Below, one piece after another: positions 1-11,680 of a stretch of 64,000 bases of DNA. Each line of letters opens with the position of its first letter. The first letter of the stretch is position 1. The notes below the pieces were generated by a model that saw nothing but the letters and a program-made list of their open reading frames with translations, searched no databases and had not been told where the DNA came from. The position numbers and the translations under genes are program-made. Source of the DNA: Eopsaltria australis (taxonomy: Eukaryota > Chordata > Aves > Passeriformes > Petroicidae); assembly GCA_034509425.1 (NCBI GenBank), contig JAVTVJ010000070.1, positions 3,534,001 through 3,598,000 of the forward strand. Direction: 5' to 3'.

Positions 1-1928
1 GGGGAAGTACGATGAAAAACAGAAAATGAGGGCAAAATGGTAGAGGGGAAGAGACACAGGAAAAGGTAGGCATCTCTAACTCCAAGAGTCTATGAAGTTT
101 TTGCTTGTTTAGCAGTATCTTGTGAAAAAAAACAGCATTGGAAAGAATCCCACACTACAGAAAATCTAACAAAAATTCAATTATCAATTGTCATCTGGAG
201 TTTTCAAAGTTTCCATTTACGAAAAGTGTACAACATATGTGCACAGTTTCAGATAATCATGTAATCAGGGGATATTTCTAACTAATGTTATTTGCAAAAA
301 TGCAGGACAACACTATTTCCTCTATATTCCTTCTCCAAAGTGAATCACTGATAATGCCTCCATGATATAATTAAAATCACGGTTACTCTACAAAACCTGC
401 AAATACCATGAAGACAATGCAGCTTTATCTGACCACATGTGAAACGCAGGGCACAGGGCACATATATAATTGGACTCTCATCTTCTTAGTCCAAGTCCTG
501 CTTTAGGCTGCAAACTATGCTTGGAAATAGTTTCAGATGCTTGATCACTCAATCTGGAACTAAATCAGCATTGTACACATAAGCAGTCAGCTACAGGATT
601 TAGTATTGCTATGAGAGCTCAAGGAAAGACTCTAGTGTGTGCATTGTCTGTAAGCCCCATACTTTGAAGTCATGGCAAAATGGACATAGACTTTCAAACA
701 ATCAGTTACACAAAATTAAAATCTGCATTCTAATCCAAATAGTTTCACAGAGTAAAGCTCACAGGAGGCTATTTTCAGGTCACAAGCATTATTAGCACCA
801 GCACATCTAAATATAGGTAACTTTTAAAATGTGTTAGTCCCTCTGTGAAAACAACATCTGCTTCAAATAGTTTACCCTGGCAACTTCTGTTCACTGGGTG
901 AGGCTTTTTCTACACTATACTACTTGTGACACCAAAGCTGACTCAACTCGAGTTCACTGACAGCACACTGATGTGTTAGCTGGAGACCAAAACCTGCCTT
1001 GTGTGCACCATCTTCCAAGAAAAATCCACAACAAAACCAGGAGACAAAGTACATAAACTCACTTGACTCTGCTCCTGACAAGTACTGACACAGTGACCAT
1101 CTGCCATCTCCACACGTCTAACAAGACAAAGGTCATTGGAAACCATAACCTTTCTTGAAAACCCAGTTAAAAAGGAAAAGAAATCCATTTTCCATGGACT
1201 AAACAATATCACTACTACTCTTTTTAACTTCAAGGAATATAGCAACCATACATATCTACAATGTAAACACAAATACAGAAATAATTAATAATGAAATATG
1301 TTTAAAATTTAATTAAAATTAATTTGAATTACATGAAATGTTCTAATTCTGTACTTGTCAATAAATCTTCATATGATGCATCTACATGTCTATAGTTTTC
1401 TACAGCTCCTCATATTCTACCTATTTAATAAATTGTTCTTTCTTTATTGCAACAGTAAATATATTCCCCTTCTATTTCTCATAAAATTGAAAATATATGG
1501 AAAAACAGCACTACCAGACACTAACACTGACTGTTATATAAATCTGTATCTCCCACTCACTTATTTTGGAGGCAAGTAAACACACTACCTTTTTCAATTT
1601 TACCTTTTTATTTATCTACAGTCTTACATTAGTCGAAGTAGTCTATTTTTGTTACCTATGGAAGTATCTATTTTCATTTTGCTACTGTCAGTACTTTCAT
1701 GAAATCTAAACATAAGAAAAAGAAACTAAAACTGCTTTTTTCTACCACATTTTTAATGTTATTAGGGAAAAAATTAATTTTTACTTTCATATCTTTATAC
1801 CAAGACTCATAGCCTAATCTATGAATGCGTCATCATTAACATGTCTACATTTGTTCTTTATTTTTTCACAGCTGAGCTAAATTCAACTGGCTTGTCAATG
1901 AAACTTTGTCAAAAGCATTTTAAAGAAG

Positions 1929-1985
1929 AATCACCAAATATTGTGTTGGAAGGGACCCAGAGGGATCATTGAGTCTAACTCCCAA
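1929..1985 (-). mobile_element. CR1 LINE, short 3'-end remnant
   Basis: The plus strand reads AATCACC, then GTTGGAAGGGACCCAGAGGG and ATCATTGAGTCTAACTCCC. This is the usual reverse complement of an avian CR1 3' end (GTTGGAAGGGACC...GTCCAACTCC). The element's sense strand is therefore minus. Past about 1985 the similarity fades. It is a 5'-truncated, diverged copy. Confidence 0.65.
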
Positions 1986-2259
1986 ATTGTCAATATAATG
2001 CTTTAATTTGACAGGGGGCTTTCAAATAGTTAACAGGTGACCTGCAACATAAATTACTGCTCAAATATATTTGCTGTAGAGGTTTTAAATCTTGAATAGA
2101 GTCTTTAAGCACTGAACTCAGTATTTAAATATGATATACAGAATTAATTTTCAAATGTTACACCTAATACTGTGAAGAAGTCTAACACCACCCTGTGTTT
2201 CTCATCACCTGCATTAACACATTTTTTTGAATGACTGGGAAGCCATCCTCCTTTTTCTG

Positions 2260-2281
2260 GAGAGAGAGAGAGAGAGAGAGA
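2260..2281. repeat. (GA)n microsatellite
   Basis: About eleven uninterrupted GA units lie some 210 bp downstream of the exon in gene orientation, inside the intron. On the transcript strand this is a CT tract. It is likely polymorphic in length. Confidence 0.97.
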
Positions 2282-2486
2282 TCCAGTTTGACTTGTGCTG
2301 CATGGACAGTTTTAGCCACATATGCAGGGTGACAGCTATAATACCTTCATAGCCGCCATTTTGGGCTTAATTAATACATTAATAGAAGAGAACTTCCACC
2401 CTTCAGGATACGTATTGTAATACACAAAATCATTTCCTTTCACCCGCCCAGACTGGATTTGGTTAGAATTTCTGTAAGAGCATTTA

Positions 2487-2492
2487 ACATAC
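2487..2492 (-). promoter_or_regulatory. 5' splice donor of the PTPRK-like exon
   Basis: On the minus strand the exon ends ...GAAGATG and is followed directly by GTATGT, a good U2-type donor with GT at 2492-2491. The leftover G would be the first base of a codon completed by the next exon; a valine (GTN) is expected from the family. Confidence 0.85.
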
Positions 2493-2795
2493 CATCTTCA
2501 TCTGTCTGGATAATGGTCTCCTCACTTTCCTTCCTCCCTTCTGGGTTGGTTAAGATCATTTTGAGGCTGACGTTTGTGTAGGGAGGCAAACGATCCACAA
2601 CGTGCTGAGGTGCTTTGGGGTCCATGTCCAAGCAGTCAGCTTTGCTCTCGTTGTGCCCGCAGAAGTAGTGGTAGCATATGGTGACATTGAAAGTATGGCA
2701 ACGAGTGATGTTGTAACCCAGAGATTCCCAATCCACAGCAATGTGTCTGGCCCGGATCTCAGCAATCTTCAGTGTTTTCGGTGTTCTCATAGGTT
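2493..2795 (-). CDS. PTPRK: PTPRK-like receptor tyrosine phosphatase, internal exon encoding the second fibronectin III domain (partial gene)
   Basis: This is one internal exon of a type IIB receptor protein tyrosine phosphatase, a cell-surface adhesion molecule built from MAM, Ig and four fibronectin III domains, a membrane span and two cytoplasmic phosphatase domains. Reading the minus strand, it gives 101 residues starting EPMRTPKTLK and ending TIIQTDED. The first codon is split (its G comes from the previous exon) and one base is left over at the end, so the exon is phase 1-1 and 303 bp long. Visible domain features are Trp23 of strand B, Tyr73 in PPYTNVS of strand F, cysteines at 33, 41, 46 and 55, and N-glycosylation sequons at Asn29, 37, 49 and 75. 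The domain is extracellular and has no catalytic role. Motifs such as RCHTFNVTICYHYF and EGRKESEETIIQ match my recollection of PTPRK rather than PTPRM, PTPRT or PTPRU; the family is near certain, the paralogue likely. No stop or frameshift is present. Confidence 0.9.
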
Positions 2796-2822
2796 CTAGA
2801 AAACAGTATAATGAGGAAAACA
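2796..2822 (-). promoter_or_regulatory. 3' splice acceptor of the PTPRK-like exon
   Basis: On the minus strand the bases before the exon are pyrimidine-rich (TTTTCCTCATTATACTG then TTTTCTAG). The AG is at 2797-2796. Splicing here joins a G from the upstream exon to AA to make the Glu codon that opens the domain. This is a normal U2-type acceptor. Confidence 0.85.
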
Positions 2823-5800
2823 CTGTTAACGTTCTTCATCCAGCACTGAACTGTAGCTGGTAGATGGTACCTCCAGGAATGTGAAAGTAAGGGAAGCACC
2901 CAACAAACAGGCAAGTATCATCCTTTGCACAGGTAGCATGGAGGGAAAAAAGCTGCCAGTCTTTAATTTTTTTTACTTCATTCCTCTCTGTCCTCACTTT
3001 GCAGGCTTTAATCAGTGATGGAGACTTAGCAATAGTGAGAAAAAGAATTGTTAATTATCAGTGGAGCAATTCAAAGCAATTGAGAATGCAGGCAACAGAT
3101 GCAAGAAGAGTGACCAAAAGGCCATCCAGCTGTCACTGCTGGCTTCCCTTCTTGATTTCCCTCTTACCCTTTTCCGTTTTTTTTACCTGTGTAAATTAGA
3201 TAATATATCATAATGGTAAAGAGTGAACATTTACTACATTATGATTTATCATGCCACCAAGCAACGCTGTATACTAATTATACTAATTACCTTACTAAAC
3301 TAGCAGTTACAAAAATTATGCAGATATTAATTAGTGTTTATTATTTTAGTAATGAAGCTATTCATTCAAGCAAAACCCCTCAGAAATAGCACAAAAAATT
3401 GCTTTTGGATATTCCCATTGAATCCTGATTCCTTCAAATCCTCAAAACTATGATTGGACGTTACTCTGGGCAAGTAATCTCTGACCTGCTCCCCAAGCTC
3501 AGCTGCTCTCCACACTTGGATTTCCACCAGCAGAGTACGTGTTGCTCCCCAAGCGGTCATCAATCTTTCACTGTCTCTCTAGCTCATTCACTCCTCATGC
3601 AAGACTAACTTTTATTGTTGAACTTAATTAAAATGATTACACAATGAAAATCATGACCATGACTGTATATACTAGAGCTTCACTGAAAAGATACCCTGCT
3701 AATACATGCTTCCTCACCAGAGAAAATAAAGCCTGTTGATACAGCTTCAGCCTTGTGTCCTTGCTGGTTTAAGGTCAAAACAGTCAAGACTGTTCAAGGA
3801 AGTGAAATATAGGATTTCTCTTCTGAGCATAACTGTTCTTTGTAACTTGCATTTATGAGTTCCAAGAAGGCAAAAAGCAGCCAAAAGCACAGATGGTATA
3901 TTGAAATAAGGAAATATGAATCAGTGTAATCTATTCAGCATGCAGTTTGCCAGACAAACTGCAAACATTTAATTTCAAACATCAAAACAACCGAATTCTA
4001 AATATAACATAAAGGCATTCCTAGTAACATGATGAGTGATAAGGATTAAAAATTACACCTATTTGTTGCCATGATCTATCCTTTCTTCATTTTGAACAAG
4101 CACATATATTACCTTTGCCCTTAAGTACTGATTTATCATATGTACAGTGAAAAATACAATTGAATAAGTAGACTTCCTGGGCAGTAGCTCTCTGAACACA
4201 CTGTGTACTGTAACAATAGAGATTTGAAACTGAAAGATAGCATTGAAAAGGCCCTTTAGAGATAAGAGACTTGAAGAGAAGGAGAAGAAACAGAGTTTTA
4301 TAGCGAAAACAATGGCTGGTGCTTTAGCAAGTAGAGAGAGGTGTGAGGAGGTCATGGAAAAAAAAAATAGCAACATAGGAGATCTACCAAAGGAACTGGT
4401 AAGGATCTTCAAAGAATCAGTGCTCACTTGGCTACTGCAAATACTTGGGAGAAAACTGAACACACTGAAGTGCCATGGAGGAAGAGAACTGTTAAGAAAA
4501 ATACATATATACATACATGCATATATTTATGTATATATATACAAAATCAGCCTTTTCCTCATATGAATGACAGTGCAAAGCTTAGTTATACATACTCTGA
4601 TTTAGAGTTGGAGACCTAAAAGAGTAAACGTACCCTTCACAAAGGAAATGTGTTATAGGCTAAGTTTTCCTTCTGAAATGGAACGTCATCTTCTCATTTT
4701 AGTAATTTTCTCTTTGTTCTCCTAATCCAGTTTGTGCCTCCAACCACTCCCACTAGAGGTGGAATTCAAACCTGAATTCAGAATGTGTTGGAATTAACAC
4801 AACATAACCCCTGTTGTCTGACCATGAAGTGTGAAACTATTAATGTTTGAAGCCAACTAATCAGTAACAGAAAATGCACATTTTCATCTTGCATCTCTCA
4901 TGACAAAATTTAAAGTGCATTCACACTATGCTGCACAGCACTTTCAAAAGAGAAGGAAAAAAAAAGCTTTGTTAATCTTAAAGAAAAATTATTTTACAAT
5001 TCTATGCAAATTTTACAAATGTGTCACAGCATCAGAGGAGATACTGAAAAGCATCCTTTATTCACCTGTCAAAAAGGAAAGAATGAAAGACAGAGTGTGA
5101 TCTCGCTTTCTCACAACTATTCCCTTCTTTGGCAGAAATTAAACAACTACTGCAATATTGAGATGGTAATTAAAGTCTGCGGAGTCTCTCAACAGCTTTA
5201 GTAAACTCTGCCAACTGTCCCACTGCTCCAAAAATGATGCTTTAAAAACACAATTTTACTCTTTATTCTGGGCAATGTTCATCTTGGGAATCTCTAGAGG
5301 TAAAGACCAATTGTTTTAAACTACCACACCACAAAGTCTCCATCTGTAACACCTCAGTAGAAAACAATCTTCGAATAATTACTTTTCTCAGATAAAACAC
5401 TACTGAATTTTTGAGTAGGCTTCCCAAAGATCTCAACCATCTCATTAAGAAGAGCTGTGATCTTGATGGGAGCAAATAGTGTTCATCTTTCTTTTCCATT
5501 TCCCCATCACAGTTTAGGGTTTGCGTTTCACTAAAATATTTCTTTAATCTTATTGGGATTTTACTTCAATTTATGCAGTCTCTTCTGATCTCTTGATACT
5601 CTTTGAGTACTGTTAATACCAATAATTCAATTCACATCTTGTCTTCACCGTTGTTTTCCCATCTTTCCTCTTTAAGTCACATCTATTTATTCAAAATACA
5701 TGGACTTTCAAGCATGAGTTCTTACTTCTTTGTTGAATTACCCATCTCAAATTGGCACCCTATGACAAAGAGGGAAGAAATAAGATGCTTTCAAAATACC

Positions 5801-6312
5801 TGCTCCATCCTTAACCTGTCTGCTAGAGTTTCAATAATGATGGCAGACAGCACTTAATATTTTTCAAACATTAATTTACCAATTAGCCCTGTGAAACATG
5901 TAACTGGTGCTAAAACTTTTCTGCAAAGAGAAAGAAGCACAAAAAGGGTTAATGGCTTGTTCAAAGCTACAAAGTGAATCACTGCCAGGGCCACAAGAAA
6001 GCTGACTCCAGCTCCCAGGTCACTGGGGGCCATCAGACACCTAGCTGCAGCAATTCAAAGAGCTCATTTATGATGTATGTGCTAATGCTTCCACCCAAAT
6101 TCTAACTCCAATCCTACACTCTAGTCCTTTTTTTAAAATGAGGTTTGGTGGAGTTTTTTAATGGTTTTCTTAGAAAATGTTTGAAAAAGCATAACAGTGC
6201 CCAGACACTAATTGAATATCTGAGCATAAGGACATGTTATTCAAAAAACAATGATTTAGCTTATTCTTTTAGAAGGATTTCTTGATTGAGAGCTTCAAAT
6301 ATGAATGAAAAA
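2823..6312. other. Intron sequence without recognised genes
   Basis: AT-rich non-coding DNA. A short alternating ATAC/TATA patch lies at about 4500-4541. Open frames such as 4059-4514 minus (151 codons) and 4243-4566 plus overlap each other on opposite strands, are of low complexity and show no domain, so I treat them as chance. I recognise no repeat family here. Confidence 0.6.
4500..4541. repeat. ATAC/TATG-type AT-rich simple repeat
   Basis: Imperfect alternating purine-pyrimidine sequence (ACATATATACATACATGC, then TATTTATGTATATATATAC). It is degenerate rather than a clean microsatellite. Confidence 0.8.
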
Positions 6313-6337
6313 GTTTTGTTTTGTTTTGTTTTGTTTT
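6313..6337 (+). repeat. (GTTTT)5 pentanucleotide microsatellite
   Basis: Five perfect GTTTT units on the plus strand (AAAAC in the transcript orientation). Confidence 0.95.
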
Positions 6338-6585
6338 CATTAAATCTTGTATTTAAAATTTAAATTTTGGGGAGAAGATATTCATAATTGTTTTTCAAGC
6401 CCTTTTCTTCATCAGATGAAAGGCTGGAGGGAGTCCTTTGTGGTGACAGCTGAAAGTATGCAGGACTTCTGTTGTTACAGGAAATTCAATCTCCTGTGAC
6501 TGCATCAAGCTCTTAGATATGAACACTCTGACTGGCAGAGTTAGATCTTCGAACAGAAACCCAGCAACAAGGCATATGGAGGATT

Positions 6586-6609
6586 TGGTGGTGGTGGTGG
6601 TGGTGGTGG
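6586..6609 (+). repeat. (TGG)8 trinucleotide microsatellite
   Basis: Eight perfect TGG units. The overlapping minus-strand open frame at 6395-6706 reads them as a threonine run with no other coding signal, so this is a simple repeat in non-coding DNA. Confidence 0.95.
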
Positions 6610-7909
6610 CAGGGTTGACCTTTAGATTCTTGTGAACACCTCTAATGATGACAGGCTGCCTTCTGCCAGATCTTGCCTGCCCATGGGCTGCTGCAATGAC
6701 CTCCATCCCATTTCCACCTCAACTTACAGCCAGTTTCTCCCTCTGCCCTTTGCTTTTAACACCTGGCAATACCCATTCTCTGTATCTCCCCCCTCCTCAC
6801 CCCTGCTTTGTGTCTTGGCACACAAATACTACCAAGTTCTCGCTGACTCAGATCTATTATCCAATCTGACTGGTTTTAGCCTCATTGAACCAATTAAAAA
6901 CAGAGGCATATCAAAAGAACAGAAAAACCAGAATGATAAGAGATCTCTACATTTGTACAGATTACAAAATCTTCAATCCTTTTCCCGAAACCATATAGAA
7001 GAATTAGATGCACGTGACACATAATCACAACAATTTCTGGATCAAGAAGATTTAACCCAACCTTATGGGATAAAATAAAGAACATTTTAGTAATTCTCCA
7101 AAGGTTAACAATAGAGGGATAGATGGCAAAAGAGACAGAACCTGTTGACCCCATCCAACCTCTCAACTGCAGGATGATTAAATAAGATTCTCCAGATAAC
7201 AGATAAAATGAAATTCAATTTCTTTAGTGCTTGATAAGCAACATGTGATATGACAGGTCAATATCAAGCCTCTTTGAGGAGATTATCTTCACTTACACAG
7301 ACATGGGAGTGAAAACAAAAGCCTTCACAGCTGCAGAAGCAGCAAGGTGAGAGCATGCATTTCCTCAGAACCTCTTTTTAATGATAATACGTATTAGCCT
7401 GCTGTCAATCAGAGACAAACAGATGTCCCAAAAGCCGTGAAAAAAATCCCATACAATGAGGCTAGTAAAGGGTGACATGTGCTCTGCTTTTCCTGCCTTT
7501 CCTCAGAAATCCTAGATATTGACTGCAAGACAGTTTAATTTCCATGTATCTGGCAGAGGTGGGGAATTAGATCTTCTGACAAGCAACCAGAATGCACATT
7601 TGTTCACATGAAATGGAAAACAATCAGACAAATTTTAAAGCACAAATATTTCCGATAAAAATGTTTCTTCTCAAAAACCAGCATATCCTGTCTATACACT
7701 GTCTGTGTATTCAATTCTCTAATTGGGGCTGGCTTTTGGATCCTTCCTCACCCTTGAACTCTTTCTAGGCTGTCATTACACTGAGGAGCTGACTTCCAAT
7801 TTCTGCTTTAACCACTTTGACTGAAATTCATATCAAGTTTAATAGCAACCCAGGTAGCCTTCACTGGTGACATTGGAGCTGAAAACTAGCTGGACTTGGA
7901 AGGTGTGAT

Positions 7910-7928
7910 AATGCACAAATTGTGCATT
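7910..7928. repeat. Short perfect palindrome (9-bp arms)
   Basis: The arms AATGCACAA and TTGTGCATT are exact reverse complements around a single central A. At this length in AT-rich DNA it may be chance. No function is inferred. Confidence 0.85.
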
Positions 7929-8319
7929 TGTGGGAACTGCAGAGAGGTGTTAAATAAAAACTCTGATGTAGAAAAGCAAATGTATGACCATTATTTAAAA
8001 AGTACAGGCCCATACTTTAAAGCACACTGTTTCTCACTGAGGCTCCTTTAATTATCTTGCCTTTTAAAACAAAAACTTCATAGACAAAAATAAGGCCTTA
8101 TATTTCTGTTAATACTCTCAGTCTGAACAGCCACTGGAATTTCCCAGACTTTCCTTCTATAAGAACATGAGCCTCCTTGTCCTGTGGCTTCTCCTGACCT
8201 TTCCAGGGTAACTCTTTCCTCAGCATATGGGAAATAAAAGAGGATTATTCTATGTCACCATGGCTGTCGCTCCTTTCTTGGTTCATGCAAGGTCCTACAA
8301 AAACAAAATGTTCCCAAAA

Positions 8320-8321
<2 letters not shown>

Positions 8322-8368
<47 letters not shown>
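8322..8368 (+). repeat. Homopolymer run of 47 A
   Basis: An uninterrupted run of 47 A, followed by GAAAACGGACTT and a further ten A. On the transcribed (minus) strand it is poly-U. It could be the tail of an old retroposed sequence or a slippage-expanded homopolymer; I see no recognisable retrogene or SINE body in front of it. Confidence 0.95.
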
Positions 8369-8370
<2 letters not shown>

Positions 8371-11300
8371 AAACGGACTTAAAAAAAAAAGTTACTGCCC
8401 TGTTGCAGTAAAGAATTCTTCTGAAAGATCCCTGATAACCTGGAAGAAAGGTAAGAATGAAAAGAGCTGAAGGAAGCACAAGCCACATAGGAACAGCTGT
8501 CAGAAGTGCAGTAAGAAAACAAAAAAACAAGGGTTTCTTGCTTGCTCATTTCAGCTGCATTACACTCAATTATTACTTTGGTTATTAGTGAATGATGAAT
8601 CAGGCAGAATGGTTTTTTATATAGATACTAAATTCCTCACATCATAAACTTGGTTAGGACTGCTGAATATAGACATGTATGACTCATTAAAAAGGACCAA
8701 ACTAGAGTTAAACATATCAACAGACAAGAACAGTGTAAGCAAGACCTGTGCACATCAACTGTGAGAACTTCTGCACTTCTGGGGATGATGTGCTATTGTC
8801 AAAGGAGCAAACTGTAATTAAGTTATGTGATGAACAAAGCTAACAAAATCCCTAGGTAAGGTAAGCTGTACCAGAATATCCATGAGGAAGCCCCTGTGTT
8901 TCAAGGATTATTAACCTACAAATCCAAGAGAATTTAGTTCAGATTAACTCCCAATAACTCCATTATTTAACAATATGATGAGAATACAGGAAGATCCTTC
9001 AGACATCTCAAAAATGCCATGCATTTCAGTCTGATTTTCATAAACCAGTCTGTCTTTATGACAGAATAATTCTTGCCAATTTTATTGAAGTTTCTTGTCT
9101 GCAACTGCCAGATTTTTGACCATCTCCAAGTAGAGTTAAAGACAGCTTTGACGTAAAGGGATAAATCAATTATCAGCATTGGCCCCAATTCTTACTACAT
9201 AGTGATAGTTCATGAACTACTTAGCTTCAGTCATGGACTCTATTCTACCTACTTGATGTGTATTCCAAGCCAAAACCACACCACATTATATTACCCTCTG
9301 GATCAATAAAATACTTTTCCACTCTTGGAGTACCTGCACTCCCTCGTTCTCAGAATCTACAAAAACTAGGGCATCTGTCATGGAGGCAAATGCAAGTTGG
9401 AAAGTCTAACTGAGGTGCTTGGTGGTAGAGGTCTTTGTTGGATAGGGTTGGTGCTGTTTGTTTTGGGGTTTTTGTTTTTAGTGTTGGTTTGGTTTGGTTT
9501 TTTTTACCTTGTTTCATGTCAGCAGTTAAGAGGCCTGATTTTAGGCAGCCACATTTGAACACTCAGGCCTTCAATCTTTTTAAATGTAGAAGCATTAAAA
9601 TATAGTGAACATCAAAGGAAGAGAAGTTAAATGAAGTTGATGGAAGTAGCACAATTTGAAGACTTTTCTGCAGTCTGATAAGAAACAAAAAATTAACAAG
9701 GTACATAATCCCACAATAAAAATCATAGGGATTGCTGGGCATCTCCTTTCTCAAATGTGTGACACATACAGAATCCAAAACAAATATCGATGCCAACACA
9801 AAAAGAATTAACTTTTTGTGCATTAGTATGTCCATCTGTTTGTCATGTGACATATGAACCCAGAATAAATGAAACTATGGTGTTTATACTGTGTTAGCAT
9901 TACAGATTTATTTTGGTGCAAACAAAGGTTATAATGCAATTGCATGAAAATTTACAAGTTTTTTCTCTTTTCACATCATCTAGTGACTGATTTATTAAGC
10001 CAGCTTACAAATTTCTTATTGACCACATACTTCAAGGAGCTGAAGTAAACATCTGAATTATTACATAGATAATCAGCTCTACTACACTATTTCCAGTAGA
10101 AATGAGGGGATATTCAATATATTTTAGGATGTAACATTTTGGATGCAAAATACAGCTGTCCCTGCATCATAGGTGTAGTAAACAGATAAATATAACTGCA
10201 CTACTGACAATTATTTGCCCATTTTCTCTTGATAGTACGTTTATTCTGTTTCCTCCACACGTGATTAACAGTTTATGAATCCTTAGCATGTAATCAATAG
10301 CTGCAAAGTCTTGTATTAGCTTGAGAGATTAGACATCCCTTGATAATAAATTCTATTGATTTCTCCAGTTTAGCTTAGCTGCAAAAATCCACTTTTTTTT
10401 TTTCTTCTTAAATCTGATTTTAAATCAAAAGGAATGATACAGTCTAGAGAGGGAGACGAAGAGCTGGCATGTCCTTTCTAATCTCATTCCTCCAAATGAA
10501 CAAAACCTATCTGGTGGTGTAAAACACAAATCAGCATGTCAACAAGCGTCAGACTACAAGAGTAAACACAGGGGAAGCCTGACATTACAAAATGTAAGCC
10601 TGTTCAGGACTACAATTATGAAGTTTAATTCCGTAAAGTTATTTACAAAACTGTTAGTGATAGGGAAAAAAGTGAACTGTTGACTTTAAATATTAGTGCT
10701 TGGTTATGTTAAAGCAGAATGGAAGATATAATCTAAAACAATAACAATTATATTATAAAGAGTACGTAGTGTGTATTTACACACATATGTATACACTTTT
10801 TACCCATCTTAACAGTGAACCTAACTATTCAATGCTATGAATAAAGCATTTAGAAACATTTATTTGAACATAAATCACCATTATTACTTAGGTGATATGT
10901 TCATTTCTCTCCAATACACATTCATAAACATGTTTTTATGGTTTTGTTTACAAACTATATATTTGGGAGCTTAGGATGTAATAAGTATTAAGTAAAATGA
11001 CTAAGTTGGAGTTGTGTGAATAAGCTGAACAAGAATTTTCTATGGGTATCATTAAAGCTTCAGTTCCTTTCTCCTGTATAGAAAAATTTCAGTCCTCCAA
11101 GTTAAGAGGCATAAATATCATCACATGAAATACATGAAAAAATGTGGAATGCAATCTGTAATAAATAAATTGTAAGTACAGTACAAAGACTTAGACTGTG
11201 AAAAAAGGCCACATTCACCTCTGATAACTAAGAATTGAAAATTGCAGGCAGTACTTATGATACTCACTTAAGACCTGTACACACATTTATGTGTGTGCAT

Positions 11301-11638
11301 GTACACTGATAGACCTGTGCAGACATGTTCACTTCCCCACATGCAGATAAAACATCCATCAAAATTCATCCTCTCTGTCTCTGCACATCTACTGAAATGG
11401 TCTCAATCCAATTTTCTCCTGTTTCCCTTTTGCCCCATCTGGTTCCTGCTACCACTGGGACCTCTGTTGAAACCACCCACCCTCCATCCCACTGCCTGCA
11501 ACCCACAAAGCCTTGAGTTTCTACCTTGCCCATGAACTATCATATCCAATATTGTACTTGTATGGCAAAACCCATTAATAACTGTGTGTTACTCTAGTCC
11601 TCTTCACAAAATCAATAACACAAGACTACATATCACAC

Positions 11639-11680
11639 AATGTATATATTGTATATATATTGTATACATTGTATAGATAT
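11639..11680. repeat. TGTATATAT-type AT-rich simple repeat
   Basis: Imperfect tandem copies of TGTATATAT-like units (TGTATATATT, GTATATATAT, TGTATACATT, GTATAGATAT). This is low-complexity intronic sequence. Confidence 0.85.

Larger units (their letters stand above)
1..2492 (-). other. Start of the intron downstream of the PTPRK-like exon (partial)
   Basis: This stretch follows the donor in gene orientation and runs off the window. It is AT-rich non-coding DNA. It holds a CR1 3'-end remnant near 1.93-1.99 kb and a GA microsatellite at 2.26 kb. The short open frames here (for example 976-1272 minus) have no recognisable domain. I looked for the next exon, which should encode the first part of the third fibronectin III domain, and did not see it. 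Confidence 0.75.

Noticed and set aside
2440..2492. Open frame continuing past the exon into ...GMLNALTEILTKSS
   Set aside because: A clear GTATGT donor ends the exon at 2493. The extra residues are translated intron.
2556..2799. Additional frames on both strands over the phosphatase exon (2556-2765 minus and 2602-2799 plus)
   Set aside because: They are other-frame shadows of the exon. Only the frame ending TIIQTDED has domain motifs and correct splice sites.
4059..4566. 151-codon minus and 107-codon plus frames on opposite strands
   Set aside because: They overlap each other, are low-complexity and have no domain or splice context.
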